Source of the DNA: Eudromia elegans
Lineage: Eukaryota; Chordata; Aves; Tinamiformes; Tinamidae
Length of the DNA: 64,000 nt
NCBI GenBank assembly: GCA_003342815.1
Contig: PTEX01000006.1
Span: forward strand, 2,239,338-2,303,337
Direction: 5' to 3'
Within the stretch, counting starts at the first letter, position 1. Each line of letters opens with the position of its first letter. Of the stretch, positions 48,201-59,900 are shown one piece after another. The position numbers and the translations under genes are program-made. The notes under the pieces were generated by a model that saw nothing but the letters and a program-made list of their open reading frames with translations, ran no database searches and was not told the origin of the DNA.

Positions 48201-50429
48201 TCTATCAAAAAATACAATTGCATTAACCTTCCACCCACATGTTATCTTTCAGTTGTCTGATATTAAACTGTCTGCAAATGAATAACCCCAAATCTTCCCT
48301 TCCTGTTGTGTCGGGGCAGCTGTGCCACTAGTCCAGTTGTGAGGTCTATAGCACTAATATCTCTTCTTGCAGTTTACAGCCTCTCTTTCCTGGATCTAAT
48401 GAGCTGGACCAAATATCAAAAATCCATGACATTGTAGGTACTCCTGCTCAAAAAACTCTCAATAAGTTCAAGCAGTAAGTATGGACTATCATAGTTACTC
48501 ATCTCAGTTTTTATACACTCACTGTACAAATCTAATGGCTTTCCTAAAGACAAAATCTGATCTATTGAAAGCCCACCTGTCTTCTATATTATATGTATAT
48601 AAATGGTGATATAAATAGGGAAGAATATATTTTTTTTTCCCCCAGTATTTACTGGAGAATATTTCCCCAAAATTTACTTTTCCCTAGTAAGCAGTCACCT
48701 ACATCACATTAGGACAACACTTCCTAGTAAGATACAAATTCTTTCTGAATATTCATGAATAACTCTTTGTTCTCAACTTGCTTAAAACAGGTCAAGAATT
48801 ATTAGTTTTGATTTTCCCTTTAAAAAGGGAACAGGAATACCTCCTCTTGTGCCCAGTTTGTCTCCCAGAGGCTTCTCTCTCCTGTATGCAATGATAAAAT
48901 ATGATCCTGATGAGAGAATTGCTGCCCATCAAGCATTGCAGCATCCTTACTTTCAAGAACTCTGGCAAGTGATTTCAATTTTGAAAATTAAAATTAAAAA
49001 ATGGTGGTGCGGGGGGGAAGAGAATACTATGTATTTATTATATAGAGTGAACTGAGGCAAAGCTTACTATGAAGTTTCAGTTTCAGTTATGAAATTTGCA
49101 TTACTTCACCTAAAAGGAATTGTGCTTTGCTTTATTTTCTAAAAATTATAGGGCAGCTGATAAACCAGCTTTGGCCATGCACAAAAAAGTAAGAATACTA
49201 GGAAATACTGCAGGGCAAGAACCTCTACATTTGTGGCAAATTCCAAACGAAAGGCAAAGACAGGTAATATTTCAATGAAAGAATGGTCAACTCGTTTAGA
49301 AAAAGTAATTAGTGACACAGACCTTGTTAACTACAAGCAAATGTTTTACTTAAGCCGATTAATGAGTTTCATTCAGTTTGTGTAGTCATTGATCTTTACT
49401 GGGTCTGATGCAGCACCCTACATCCACACACTGGGCCTGAAACACAAGAGTTTGAATCCAAGAGCTGTGAAACTCCATGATTCCTTCAACAGAGAGTTGT
49501 TCTAGTCGCGGTTAGTCAAGGGGTCAGTTCCACAGCTTCTACGAGCTCATCGTCCTTTCTCCTTCATCTACCACTGCGGTTATAAAGAAGGGGCACGGGA
49601 AAGGGTTTCACAGATCAAGTTCTATCAGATAGAAGTTTTGCCTGTTGTTTTCTTTTTATTTGTGTGGTTTTTCAGGCCTTCACACTGTACTTTGAAGAAA
49701 TAAGTTTGTGTTTGTTGTTTTCCAGTTAGTTATCACGTACTTGGATGACTTTAAATGATTTTAAATTTAAAATTTTGACCAACTTAAATTTGTTTACATT
49801 TTGAACTGTAAGAAAACAAATCACAGTAGCAAATGAATTCCTAATGTTTTCCTGCCATGCAATTAACCTGGAAAGCATCAAATCCCCTTCTGGAAACTTC
49901 TTCCAAAAATTTAGTTATAGAGTTCACCAACATAAGCTTTGTAAGAAACTTTTAGGAAAAAGTTGTAATAAACATCCAGTGGAATACTAATATAGCTGTA
50001 TTATTTTTTAAAAAATTGGAGTTTTAGCAGAGTTCTCAGAAACAAACTGAATAGTATTTATTTTAAAAGCATTCTCCTAGGAAAGCCCAGAGGAGAAACT
50101 CATTGTAGACCTCCCTGTGCAGATTTACAAAACTTAAATCTTTCTTGAGTAGCCAAATTGACTACTTGTCCTACTCCCACTTCATATTCAGTTTTAACTG
50201 CACCTATGAAAAGTGAGGAAAGCCCTGTGTTATAATCTGTTAAATGTACTGGATGAAATAACAACATACAGACTCTAGCTTACTCATTACAATATAGCAG
50301 TGTATGTCTTACCCAATATATTTAAAACTTCTGTTGTTTCCTCAACAGTGTGAGAAACAGAAGGAACTTAAGTCTTCTCTGAAACACTCCCACTTACCTG
50401 CTATACAGCGAAGAGGAGGAGGTTACTGA
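33109..50429 (+). CDS. MOK: MOK protein kinase (RAGE-1), complete
   Basis: Joined from 33109-33115, 37686-37800, 39570-39659, 41332-41402, 44231-44309, 44656-44704, 45693-45871, 48373-48474, 48791-48964, 49152-49263 and 50349-50429: 1059 bases, 352 aa plus TGA. Kinase domain about residues 4-285: glycine loop GEGTFSDV (11-18), ATP lysine K33, alpha-C Glu E50, HRDVKPEN with catalytic D128, DFG 145-147, a MAPK-like TEY activation motif (159-161), and APE 169-171. All key residues are present, so it should be active. Family knowledge: MOK is a CMGC kinase of the MAK/CILK1 group that regulates ciliary length and is an HSP90 client. The C-terminal tail is shorter than human (419 aa in total). The gene is divergent from ZNF839. 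Confidence 0.95.
33116..37685 (+). other. MOK intron 1 (4.6 kb)
   Basis: AT-rich with several T and A runs. I saw no coding exon, RNA gene or recognisable transposon. Confidence 0.6.
37686..37800 (+). CDS. MOK: MOK coding exon 2
   Basis: 115 bases, phase 1 to 2. Acceptor TTTTTTAG, donor AAAG|GTATGC. Carries the glycine loop and the ATP-binding lysine (YYACKHMK). Confidence 0.94.
39570..39659 (+). CDS. MOK: MOK coding exon 3
   Basis: 90 bases, phase 2 to 2. Encodes [20 protein letters not shown] and LMLHEVI, with the alpha-C glutamate. Acceptor AACTTTAG, donor TTTT|GTAAGT. Confidence 0.94.
41332..41402 (+). CDS. MOK: MOK coding exon 4
   Basis: 71 bases, phase 2 to 1. Encodes [20 protein letters not shown], the hinge region. 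Acceptor TTTCTTCAG, donor AGAG|GTATGT. Confidence 0.94.
42484..42740 (-). mobile_element. CR1 LINE fragment, 5'-truncated
   Basis: A minus-strand CR1 copy in MOK intron 4. Read on the plus strand it starts with the inverted 3' tail (TCACAGAACC) and runs through GGTTGGAAGGGACCTCTAGA and CTGGGCAGCCTGTTCCAGGG, both CR1 hallmarks. Its minus strand still reads as a remnant of the reverse transcriptase C-terminus ([18 protein letters not shown]). About 250 bases; inactive. Confidence 0.93.
44231..44309 (+). CDS. MOK: MOK coding exon 5
   Basis: 79 bases, phase 1 to 2. Encodes [20 protein letters not shown] and SLDHIH. Acceptor ATTCTAG, donor ACAG|GTAAGA. It matches the human [20 protein letters not shown] block. 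Confidence 0.93.
44656..44704 (+). CDS. MOK: MOK coding exon 6 (catalytic loop)
   Basis: A 49-base exon, phase 2 to 0, encoding [16 protein letters not shown] with the catalytic HRD. Acceptor TTGGTACAG, donor AAG|GTAACT. Confidence 0.95.
45693..45871 (+). CDS. MOK: MOK coding exon 7 (activation segment)
   Basis: 179 bases, phase 0 to 2. Encodes the DFG, the TEY phospho-motif and [15 protein letters not shown]. The acceptor is a tandem CAGCAG. The upstream AG was chosen because it keeps a Gln aligned with human IKQDVLK. Donor AAG|GTACAG. Confidence 0.94.
46819..46925 (-). mobile_element. CR1 LINE fragment, 3' end only
   Basis: A minus-strand CR1 3' end in MOK intron 7. It has three CATAGAACC/CATAGAATG tail units, then AAGGTTGGAAGAGACC and GATCATCTAGTCCAACCCCC, fading out after about 100 bases. 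Confidence 0.9.
48373..48474 (+). CDS. MOK: MOK coding exon 8
   Basis: 102 bases, phase 2 to 2. Encodes [20 protein letters not shown] and [12 protein letters not shown]. Acceptor TTCTTGCAG, donor GCA|GTAAGT. Confidence 0.95.
48791..48964 (+). CDS. MOK: MOK coding exon 9 (GC donor)
   Basis: 174 bases, phase 2 to 2. Encodes [16 protein letters not shown] and [18 protein letters not shown], the end of the kinase fold. The donor is CTG|GCAAGT, a GC-AG splice site. Only this join keeps the frame into exon 10. Confidence 0.88.
49152..49263 (+). CDS. MOK: MOK coding exon 10
   Basis: 112 bases, phase 2 to 0. Encodes [18 protein letters not shown] and ends [17 protein letters not shown] aligns residue by residue with human KTEKRALGSHRK. 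Acceptor AATTATAG, donor CAG|GTAATA. Confidence 0.87.
50349..50429 (+). CDS. MOK: MOK coding exon 11 (last)
   Basis: 27 codons including TGA at 50427-50429. Encodes [20 protein letters not shown] and a final RRGGGY, recalling the human RLPTIVRKGGR terminus. Acceptor CTCAACAG. Confidence 0.85.
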   Translation, partial: CEKQKELKSSLKHSHLPAIQRRGGGY

Positions 50430-51396
50430 CCCCGCTGTCGAGTATTTGGAGTGTGGGGGAAGGCTGAGCATGCAGTGAGGCAGACCCAGCCATGCTGTCC
50501 TTGCTGCAGGGCTAACAAGCAGCACCTTATTTTGTGTCACTAACAATTTGCAGAAAAACAAGCCACAAGATTATGGAGGTCTGCTCAACTGCAACTTGGT
50601 ATTCTCTTCCTGAAGACAAGCGATATTTAATTAAAGCATTGTTTTGGCAGAGCTCACAATGCACTTCATACGGAGCAGATTTTTTTCCTATTGAAACCTG
50701 ATGGAGGAAAGGGTTTGATTAAAAATAACATGAAAGGGGTCTTTGAGCTCGAGTATTAGAAATGGGATGTTGTATACAAAACAGAAGTTTTCATATTATA
50801 TACGACTAGCTTGACCTGTCATGTTGTGTATTTTCTTAGATGTAGAAAAAAGTCTTATTTTTCAGTTAGCTCTGGAAAGCACTTACTTACCTCCTCTATT
50901 TAATAGCTTCAGCCTCAAGTTTTATTGAGAACGTTAAGATAAGGCAAACATTTGAGACACTAGATTTTTGAGAGACTTAATGTTGAAACTTTGGGATATT
51001 TTAATATAAATATCTACTAGATAAAAATATAAAGCAATATTTTTAACTAATTCAAAAGCAAACCAACTTTAGTCATAGTTCTTTTTAAGCCGCTGTTCTT
51101 AATACTAAGCAAATTTTTGGAGCAAATGATATTGTAACTAGTTGCTCAAAGGGAAAGTAGTAAAGAAATATTTATATATTTATTTCATAAATTTTGTACA
51201 GAGCAGATCACTGCTTTGATTGGTCATCAGTAACAATGTTACTGCTTGTTATTGCTGTAAAAGGCAAGAGTCAAAAGCTGTGCTTTTATTGTACTTGAGA
51301 AAAGCTGAAGTAGATATTGTAATTTAAAACTGCTGAAACACCTTAAAATAACAGAGCAATTGCATTTGGTGACTGTTACAAAATAGTTCTGCCACT
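50430..51396 (+). other. MOK: MOK 3' UTR and flank (extent uncertain)
   Basis: AT-rich sequence after the stop. An ATTAAA at 50630-50635 followed by GTTTTGG is one possible poly(A) site. The TATTTATATATTTATTTC block near 51170-51190 looks like typical distal 3' UTR. I found no canonical plus-strand AATAAA here. Confidence 0.45.

Positions 51397-51421
<25 letters not shown>
51397..51421. repeat. A25 homopolymer
   Basis: Uninterrupted A run downstream of MOK. Similar runs in the window are 3018-3037 (A20), 10416-10438 (A23) and 60427-60455 (A29). No flanking retrocopy was recognised beside any of them. Confidence 0.95.
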
Positions 51422-51427
<6 letters not shown>

Positions 51428-54400
51428 ACCAGGACACATTCGAGATGGTTTTTACAAAGAAGTGTCCAGAAATTTTAAACTTAGTAATTCTAAAAGTTTT
51501 TCTGCTCACAACTGGGCTATTACCAGCTATTTCACCTACTTCCTGAACCAGTAATCAGAGACCACTGGGACTTCAGCCTCTATTCAGAACACCCAACAAG
51601 CAGAAACCAGAACACAACAGCAAACCCAGAAAACAAACATTACCTGATCAGTAAGACCCCCTCAGCCATCAGGAAGGTCCTGTGGATTCTTTGGAAATGT
51701 AGACGAGTAAGTATGTCCTTGGTTTGCTCTACCAACCCAAGTCAAAGGGACAGTGAAACCAAAATCTAGCAATTCCATTCAAACAAAGAAACAAAAATCA
51801 ACTTTGATGGAGTCAAATAGTCTGGACTTGTGATAACCACTGCTCCGCTGCTTCCCAACCTCTATAATTTTTCCTTCTTTCCCCTTTGATTGTGAGACAG
51901 TGATGCATTTGCAGGTTTTCTTTGTTTGGTAGAGAAGAGAATCTTGTTTTAATTTTCAACCATTTAGGCTTCCATGGTAGATTTAACTGCAAACCACTCT
52001 TGGACTTGTTTCATTTTGGAGGAGGAAGATTCATTTTTTGGAGGAAGAGGAGGAGTGTGAGGGGCATGTTGTATTATCAATCACTGCTACTTATAAGGCA
52101 ATATTAAAAGAACTGAGAGGCTGTCAACAAGGTATACTTTAATTACCTTTTAGAAAAAAAAACAGCTAATAATCAATTTGAGATTGTAGATTTTCCATGG
52201 GGCAAGGGCAGTATTACAGTATTAGAATTAGACAATTATAAGAAGAATTATACCCATAAAAATATCAAGGAGCACTGACACTTTAAAACTGCAAACTGAA
52301 CTGCCTGGCACTTGTATTTTCAATGTTCCAAAGTACTAGACTGAGTAAGGTCACCTTTCCTCTGGTTGTGTGCAGAAAATCTGTCTCTGCCTGTTGGAAA
52401 TGGTATTTCACAGTGCACCGGGGGGAATGTTACGGCAAAGTGAGCGGGTTTGCTGCGTTTCCCTTGAGCAGCTCCTCCCTTGAGCCTTGCTTTCATTCTC
52501 AGCAGCTTGTGCCACTCAGCAGATCTGTTAGGGAGCCTCAACAGCGACAAGAGCAGCCGGTACTGGGTTCAGTATCCGGTGTGTGTTTCTATAAAACCAG
52601 GCAGCTGTCATGTTGAGCACAGGAAACAGCATTAAGGAGCAGAGGTCTACAGGCAACAAAATGCAGCAGTGACACCCACATTCCTACCTCTGGAAGGCCA
52701 CATAGGGGACACCCTCCGCCCCTCATGTTTTTTCCCTCAGCAGAAGTTGGCAAGTTGCTTAGTGTTATAAATTCCAACTGAGCATGGCCTGCAGCGGTGA
52801 AATTCATGGTCTAAACTTATTTTATCTGAGGGATGTTGCTCTCCGCAGTTAAGAACGTCTCATCAGCTGTTGAAGGAATCAAACTTACTGATACTCTCCC
52901 AACTCTGTAACTGGGCATTACAGAAGCCTCTGAAAAACCTGTATGAACAGGACATTTTCCTCTCTTCAAAAGTAGTACTGCAAATGCTTGCTTCCCTGAG
53001 TAACATCAGGTAGGAAACTACTTTATTCAGACAACAAAAAAGGATTTCTTTTTTTGTCCTTCACTTTATTCAGGGACTTTATTATGGACAGAAAAATGGA
53101 ATTGGAAGTCTTAAGTTTGAGGTAAAAGGATATCAGAGTAATATTTTGTAAATCACAAATGTTCTCTCACATACATTCATATTTGTGCTTGCCAGGCTGT
53201 GAATGGAAACAGCAATCTCCCCTCGTGCAGATCACTTCTGCTAGGAAAAGAAAAGGTATTTCTAGTGAAGGAACACAGTGCTTTATTTTCTTTGTTTATT
53301 TTAAGCTTTCAGGTTTATGTCACAACAAGATCTTTTGCTATTTTCTTCTAGAGCACAATTAGAGTTCTGTGTTGGATTAGCAGGCAAACAGTTTTGCCAC
53401 TTGATTTATAGCTAAAGTATATTCGCAACTATTGTTATTACCTTCACTTGTCTAGCTTAAATAATTTTTGCTATCATGTAACTAAACCCTTAAATATATA
53501 TATAAAAATATATTTAATCATATAGGCTGCAGCTATAGCAGAATGCAAAGTTCTTTCCAGACAAAAGTTCCTCATACTCCTCTCCTTTCTAATAGGACTT
53601 TGTTTCCTATGGAAAAACAGGTTGGGATGGGCCGTTCAAGCTTCTAGCCCATTGCCAGCCGCTACAGAAGAGAGGTATTTCTGCCAAGTTCAAAGCTAAC
53701 AGAACAAGCCCGACTCCTCGTGCCCTCTGCGAGTGCCACCTCAGAGCAGAGACACGCGCTCTGCAAACTGGCGCGCAGTGAGGACCCCCGCGGCTGCTCC
53801 GCCTGCCCTGCTGGCGCCCACCGGCCTTCCGCACCGGCCTCCGCCTTTTTCCAGCTTCAGGGGAAATTATTTTCCCAACTTATCCTTACGCCCTCCTAAG
53901 CTGGCTCATTTTGACTCGCAACATATGGATCGCTCGCCTGCGGGACACTATAGAGAGGTAACTAGGCCACCCGTCAGGGAGGAGGTTGACATGCATTTTC
54001 AGAGTGAAACCTGCCCTGCCAATAAAACGCAACCTGTGACCACCGACGCTGCTTACTTTCAGTATCTCTCCCATTCCCGCTAGTACAGAAGAATAGCAGT
54101 AGCTTAGAGATCTGTCAGGTACAGCTGCATCTTTAATCAAGTAGACAAACAAAACGCCAGCTTGTAAATCTATCTGGCAGCTTTCCCTATGCCAATTGCA
54201 TTTAAAAAAATAGTATAATTACAATTTACAATTTAGTTACAACTACCTACAGTTATTTCTTGGTGATTTTTTTATGTTTGAATGAAAAATATGAAAGCTC
54301 TATTCCCTTAGGCGTTCCAGAGCTTATTGCCATTAAAAAACAACTCCCTCCTCACATCTCCACCCAAGAGGAAGATCAAATAACTTAAATGCCCCCACTA

Positions 54401-56690
54401 TTCAGTATTCACATCCTCATGGCCAAGCTAGTAGCCCGAGTTCCACACGGCCTCTCCCATGCAGCCTTCAGACAAGCAGTATTAAACTGCACAAACAAAT
54501 GCAAGGCCATCTCTCATATTTAGCAATTTTAAAGTGCTGGATTACAGATAAGGTACCAGATCTAACACAAGTTGTCTCAGAGCAGTCTCTACGCCAATGG
54601 TTAATTAATTCTATATAGTCAAGGTATGTATAGGTGTGTGTATTTACTCTTGGTGTATCTTTCACCTCTAAATGCAGCACTATGCATATGTATATGTATG
54701 TGTATATGTATTTTATTCGGTATTATGCAACTCCAAAATCCTTACCCCACAAACATATCTGCAGGACCTCCTCTGGATGATGTAATTAGAGATAAACCAT
54801 TAAGAAAGAAAACAGAACAATAGTTTCATTTTCCTAATCAAATTAAACTATATTAAGTATGAAGCAATGCTCTAGGTAAGTGGTGTGAAAAGGAATTTGT
54901 TCTACAAAGTTTAGATTATATTTCTGTACCAAACATTTAATTCAACAAAGGATTGAGTACATCAAAATGATCAAATTTGAACAGAAAGTAAACAAAATGC
55001 ATATTCAAGGTAGTTTAATATGTATTTTCTGAATTAGAAATATCACTTAAATGATGGATGAGAATTTCTAGTGTAATGATCCATTACTCCCCTCCCCCAT
55101 CACTGAATTACATTATTTATACATATAATACAGAGTTGATTGCAGTTGGAAACAACAATATTAAAATAAATGTTTAATAGATACAAAGGTTCTTTTCTCC
55201 ACAACATAGCTTTTTTGGTGCCTGAACACCAATTTTAAAGTAATTCTCTATTAGCATTAAACTATTTAAGTGCAAAACAATTGTGTTAAAAAAAGAAAAG
55301 AAGAAAAAACCCTATGATTGCAGCATCCATCTTCCTGAAAAACATTTTGTAGCCAGAAAATAATGACTTTCATTTTCCATGAGTGCATTCCAGGCTGTCT
55401 TCTAGCCACCTCTGGTTAAAAAAAAAAATCAGTGCAAAATAAACAATGGTGAAGTACTAATTTAACCATTGAGCTTACTTGAATTTAAGAAACATACTTT
55501 ATTTTACACTATACATATATATTTTATTTATATATTTATAATAGAGAGATTAAGTTACACTGGACTTGAAAAGTATAAAGAAAAAAACCAAAAAAAAGTT
55601 ACTATTTTTTCTGCAGTACCAAAGGAAGTTTTTTGTTGTTGTTGTTGAAATGAAAATTCTTCCTCGGGTGAGCAGCCTAGCAGTATTAGCTGTAATAAGA
55701 ACTCATTACATTATTCCTTTGCAAATTACTATGTGATTCACATAATTCCATGTTTACACTCTGCCACATAAGCATTTGTGACGTTCTTTGCCTGAAGAAC
55801 AGCTCGTGGTTCCACTCTCCTTACTTCTTGTCCTGCATTCAGAGGTTTGCTAGCAGTAGTGTGATGGCTATACTACAGTTCCACTTGGAGAATTGGCCTG
55901 GTTTTGGGATGACAATAAACCCTGCAAACAAAGCAGTTTACATTAATCCAGCAAGAGAACCTGGTAGTGACTTTACAAAGTTATTAGTCTGAAGCTATAA
56001 ATCAGCACAGTTTATTTATTTATTTATTTTACCACCACTTGTTCTTCAAGCACCTTCTTTCCCACAAAGAAGTCTAACCTACTACGGTATCAGGTAAAGA
56101 GCGTACAAAAGAGCTGCCAGGAGATTTAGAGAGCATCTGCATCTACAACTCATGAGAGTGATCCCAGGATTTGATTTTCATCGATCATGCACTTTGAGCT
56201 GTGAAACTTTTATAAATTATACACCAGAAGTGATCCTCATTTCTTTAGCAGTAACAAACAGGCCTACTCTAGGATCAACAAGTTAAGCTACTAATCAAAT
56301 ACAGAGCGGTTCTCAATCTCTCCTGTTACAAGCTTTGAATAGAAAAATATCTATTCAAAAACTGCTTTTGGTAGTTGAAAAGAAGAAAGGAAACACCAAG
56401 CAAGAGTTCAGCAAGGTTTTTTTCTCCCATTACAATTCAAGCTTGCATCCAGGAATTTTATCATCGCCTCATTTAATGGCAGTGTCGTTCAAATAAAACG
56501 ATATATCCTTTATTTCACACATGTTGCTATTCTGCAGCATTCCTAGGTAGACAGGAGGCCACTGTTCCTTATTAAGGCAACTGCACACCACAGGAGATAT
56601 CTTCTGGTTTTGCTCTAGAGTAGCCCCTTTTAAAATCACTGACACCGAAGTAACTGCATCTCAGACTCCCGTAGGAAAAGCTTAATATCA
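51422..56690. other. No recognisable gene
   Basis: About 5 kb of mostly AT-rich sequence. A modestly GC-rich patch at about 53690-53860 interrupts it. Simple repeats include TTTATT units near 56008-56030 and TTG units near 55630. No open frame here has splice or similarity support. Confidence 0.55.
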
Positions 56691-56692
56691 AA

Positions 56693-56960
56693 ATGCAGTT
56701 TCGTCTGGCAGCGGCGTTATTGAACTGGAGCGAGTGCCAGCGGCCTGAGGAACACACGGGCGGCCAAGCGCCCCGGCGAGCAGAGTGCATGTGGCTCCTC
56801 GCCCCGCAGCAGCGACGAGGCCGCCGCGAGCGGCTCCTCCGCATCCTGCTCGGCACCAACAGCCTGCGACTCGGAGCCGTCAGAGCGCACGGGCTGAGGC
56901 AGCAGCTGACACGCGGAGCGCAGACCCGCGCCTCCCGACTCTACAGGAGCTCTTTCCCAC
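56693..56960. promoter_or_regulatory. Orphan CpG-rich block
   Basis: About 270 bases with many CpGs (for example CGCCCCGGCGAGC and GAGGCCGCCGCGAGCGG) between AT-rich flanks. Both strands stay open in overlapping frames, as expected of stop-poor GC-rich DNA, so the frames are not evidence of coding. It could be the promoter of an unannotated transcript or a distal regulatory element. No clear splice donor follows on either strand. Confidence 0.5.
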
Positions 56961-59900
56961 TTGCACCCAAGAACCTGAGCAGTCACCACTGAAGGATGAC
57001 ACCCCTGACCACACACAGAAGAGGCAGAAGGAGGTCTGGATTGCCTGGATTCAGGTCTAAATTTTCCACTAAGACCATAAGCCATCCTTGTAAAGAACAT
57101 CTAACGCTTCAGATGTGTTATGAAACCAGATGCTCCAAGTTGATTTATGGCAGAAAAAGTGGAATATTCTAACGCGTGTGCATGCACAAATGCACACACG
57201 ACTTATCTCCAACCAGCCTTCCGCAGGGGGCACCTGCAGGATGAGGCCCTCGTGCTCATCGCTCGCCCACAGGACAGAGGGTTCAAACACTGCTGAGGTA
57301 GACAAAAGGAGGCTGCTCTTGAAGCCTGTAGACAGTTGTGTATTCAACAAGAAGAGAAGAAAGGGTCAGGGTTTTCCATCAAGGAATTGATGACAAAAGC
57401 AGAGCATTAGAGAACCAAATGACTAAAGCACTTCTGAAAATTATCACACAGGAAGTTTTGTTTGAAAGTGAAGGCAAGACAAAACTCCACAGTTCATTTA
57501 TTAAACTGCTCCTCAGAAGTCTAATAAATCCAGCAGCAACCAGAAAGTCTTCCTTGAGATAAGATTATATACACTAGACAACTTTCAAGTACGCCAGAAT
57601 AAGAGGTCCTAAAGGTAATATCTTCAGTCCTCAACAAATCAATAACACAAACTGTTTGTAAGCAAATATAGGCTTTGTAAGCACAGATGTACTAGTGGTG
57701 GCATAACATGGGTTATTTTTCCAAAGGCTCACACCATGCTGTATAGATGAAGAGCAATAAGCACTATTCTAACATCCAATTTGTACTGTAATGCAACTCA
57801 TTTGGGGGCAAAAAGAGAAGCCGTTCATTTTACCATGATTTCTCTAGCAAAAGGAAGCACATACTGCAATGGAGCGTGGCAATTTAAGCCTCCTTGGCTA
57901 CTAGACACTTTGGAACTCAAGCTCCGAGACGAGAAAGGAGGATTCCCTCCGTCATGGTTTCGCTGCCAGGCTGCGAATACCTTCTCCTTTTAGAAAAAGG
58001 AAAAGAAATGCTTTGGATAAAAGAATATTAATGAAAGCTCTAATTCAGTCCCTGTCCTGACCTAATTCTGCAACTGTGAAGAGGCCAGCCAGAGCAATAG
58101 AAGTGGAAGGAAGATCTGGATAAACATCCTCATACTGCTACAGACCTTTCAAGACTTCCTTAGAGGCCACCTTAGAAGCGATTTTGCTGCTTGACCCAGG
58201 TACAATAATTAGGTGGCCGTTCCTAAACTTCACGTCCCTGAAATGAGAGCTGAAATGATGCAAGTTCTTCCAAGAACTTGATTTTGGAAGGAATTTTAGA
58301 TCTTGGATGCTCACAGAGGAAAGGCAAAAGTACAAATTCACTTTTCAAACACAGATTTTATGGAAGTTGGTAGGTCTCGAGTAGAGATTGTGTAGAATTT
58401 GATCATTATATCAAAGTCTTCAAAACAAGACTGTTTCAACACTATAGCAGACCTAACACAGGAAGATTTAAGTAGTAATGGCAACACGGGCAACCACTGT
58501 ATAGAAAACTAATTCAAAAAAAGACACGTCCCATGTGCTAGGTTGCGCAGCACCTCAGGTAAGAGGCTGGACAAACGTCAGGTGCTGGAACTAAACACAG
58601 CCTTGCACAATAGCATAATTTGGTCAGTGTGCGAGTGTGGCGGGGAACGGGAAATGGGGCAGTTAAGAAAACCCAAAGGAAGGACCTGGTGAAAGGCCTC
58701 CCCTCCCTCGCTCAGAGGAAGCCCTCGTGCGGGAGCGACGTCTCCTGCCGTCCCTGTGGGGCCTCCCTGCTCAGGGGTCCTTCACCGGGGAGCGCAGCAG
58801 CTTCTCGCACCAGTCAGCAAGAAGGGAGCATCAGACCACACTGCTCCAGAGGCTCCACCACGCTGGACTGAAAGAATCCTCCGACTTGCCCCAACACACA
58901 GGGCTTTGTGTATTCAGGAAAAACATTAAGGTGTATAGATAGAGCTTTTCATTCCGTGGAAATTTAGTCTACGAAAGACCAGGATATCCGCGAGCAGTAA
59001 CTGCAGAGTTAATATTTTTGCGTAAACTAAAGCAGGACTAGCTGAAGCCAAACATGCAGCCCTAGGTCAAGTTTCAGTAACAGAGCTAAAACGCGAGTTT
59101 GGCCACGTGAGCAGGTTGCTGCAAAGTTAAAGGCTGTTTGCTAATTCACAGCTCTCCTGGCACAGCCCCAGAGCCCACGGCAGACATGAAGGAATTCACC
59201 TGGACTCAGAATTCACCCTGGACAGGCGCCTGCCCATTCGGCAGGATGGACCAGCTGGTCCAAGGCAACTCGTCCGGAGTCACATCGCTGCACGTCCTTC
59301 CTACGTGGTGTTTGAAAAGGAGAAAAACACGGAGCAAACTAATGGCAGCGGTGCTGGGCTTGCCGGGGAACAGGAGGAGCTGCAAGAGCCGCTGATCCAG
59401 TTCAACGAATGCAGCCAGTATTGACACAGACAAATAAACAACATTTCTGAACACCTAGTTCATGTCTCACCATCCTCCTTACTGATGCAATTGCACTAGC
59501 AATAAACAGGCTCCCACAAAAACTGCACTAACTGTTCAATCATTTCTGTTATTGACAATATAAGAAAAAAATAGACTTTTAAGGACTACACATAATTTAG
59601 TCTTGTCCAAAATTGATATCCCTGAAATCATTTGAAGAAGTCTCCTGGACTGAGTGCTTGCTCAACAAAAGAGCCTAAGGTCAACATAGTGTTTGAGCAG
59701 CAGTAATATGCCAGAATAGCAGGAGACTCCTCACATTTGTTTAAAATTCGGTATACAAATCAGCTAACCTGGTTTAAGACTTGTTTGAGCAACATGTCCA
59801 ACAGTTTTTCTGGCAAGTTGACTATTATTATCACAAGTCTTCGAACTGCATGTACTTCCTGAATCCAGTACTTAACAATCCCTAATGAAGTCATAAAAAT

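Noticed and set aside
48849..49055. Open frame running from MOK exon 9 into the intron
   Set aside because: The part after 48964 is intronic read-through; an in-frame, homologous continuation exists in exon 10. Kept only as a possible retained-intron isoform.
49400..49480. Possible tRNA-like B box (GAGTTTGAATCCA) in a MOK intron
   Set aside because: No matching A box or cloverleaf could be folded.
53690..54083. GC-rich patch with 116-codon plus-strand frame
   Set aside because: Only mildly GC-rich, frames open on both strands, no splice or similarity support; not called as a gene or island.
58138..58341. 67-codon minus-strand frame with plausible composition
   Set aside because: I cannot assign it to any family, and no convincing splice sites or neighbouring exons support it.
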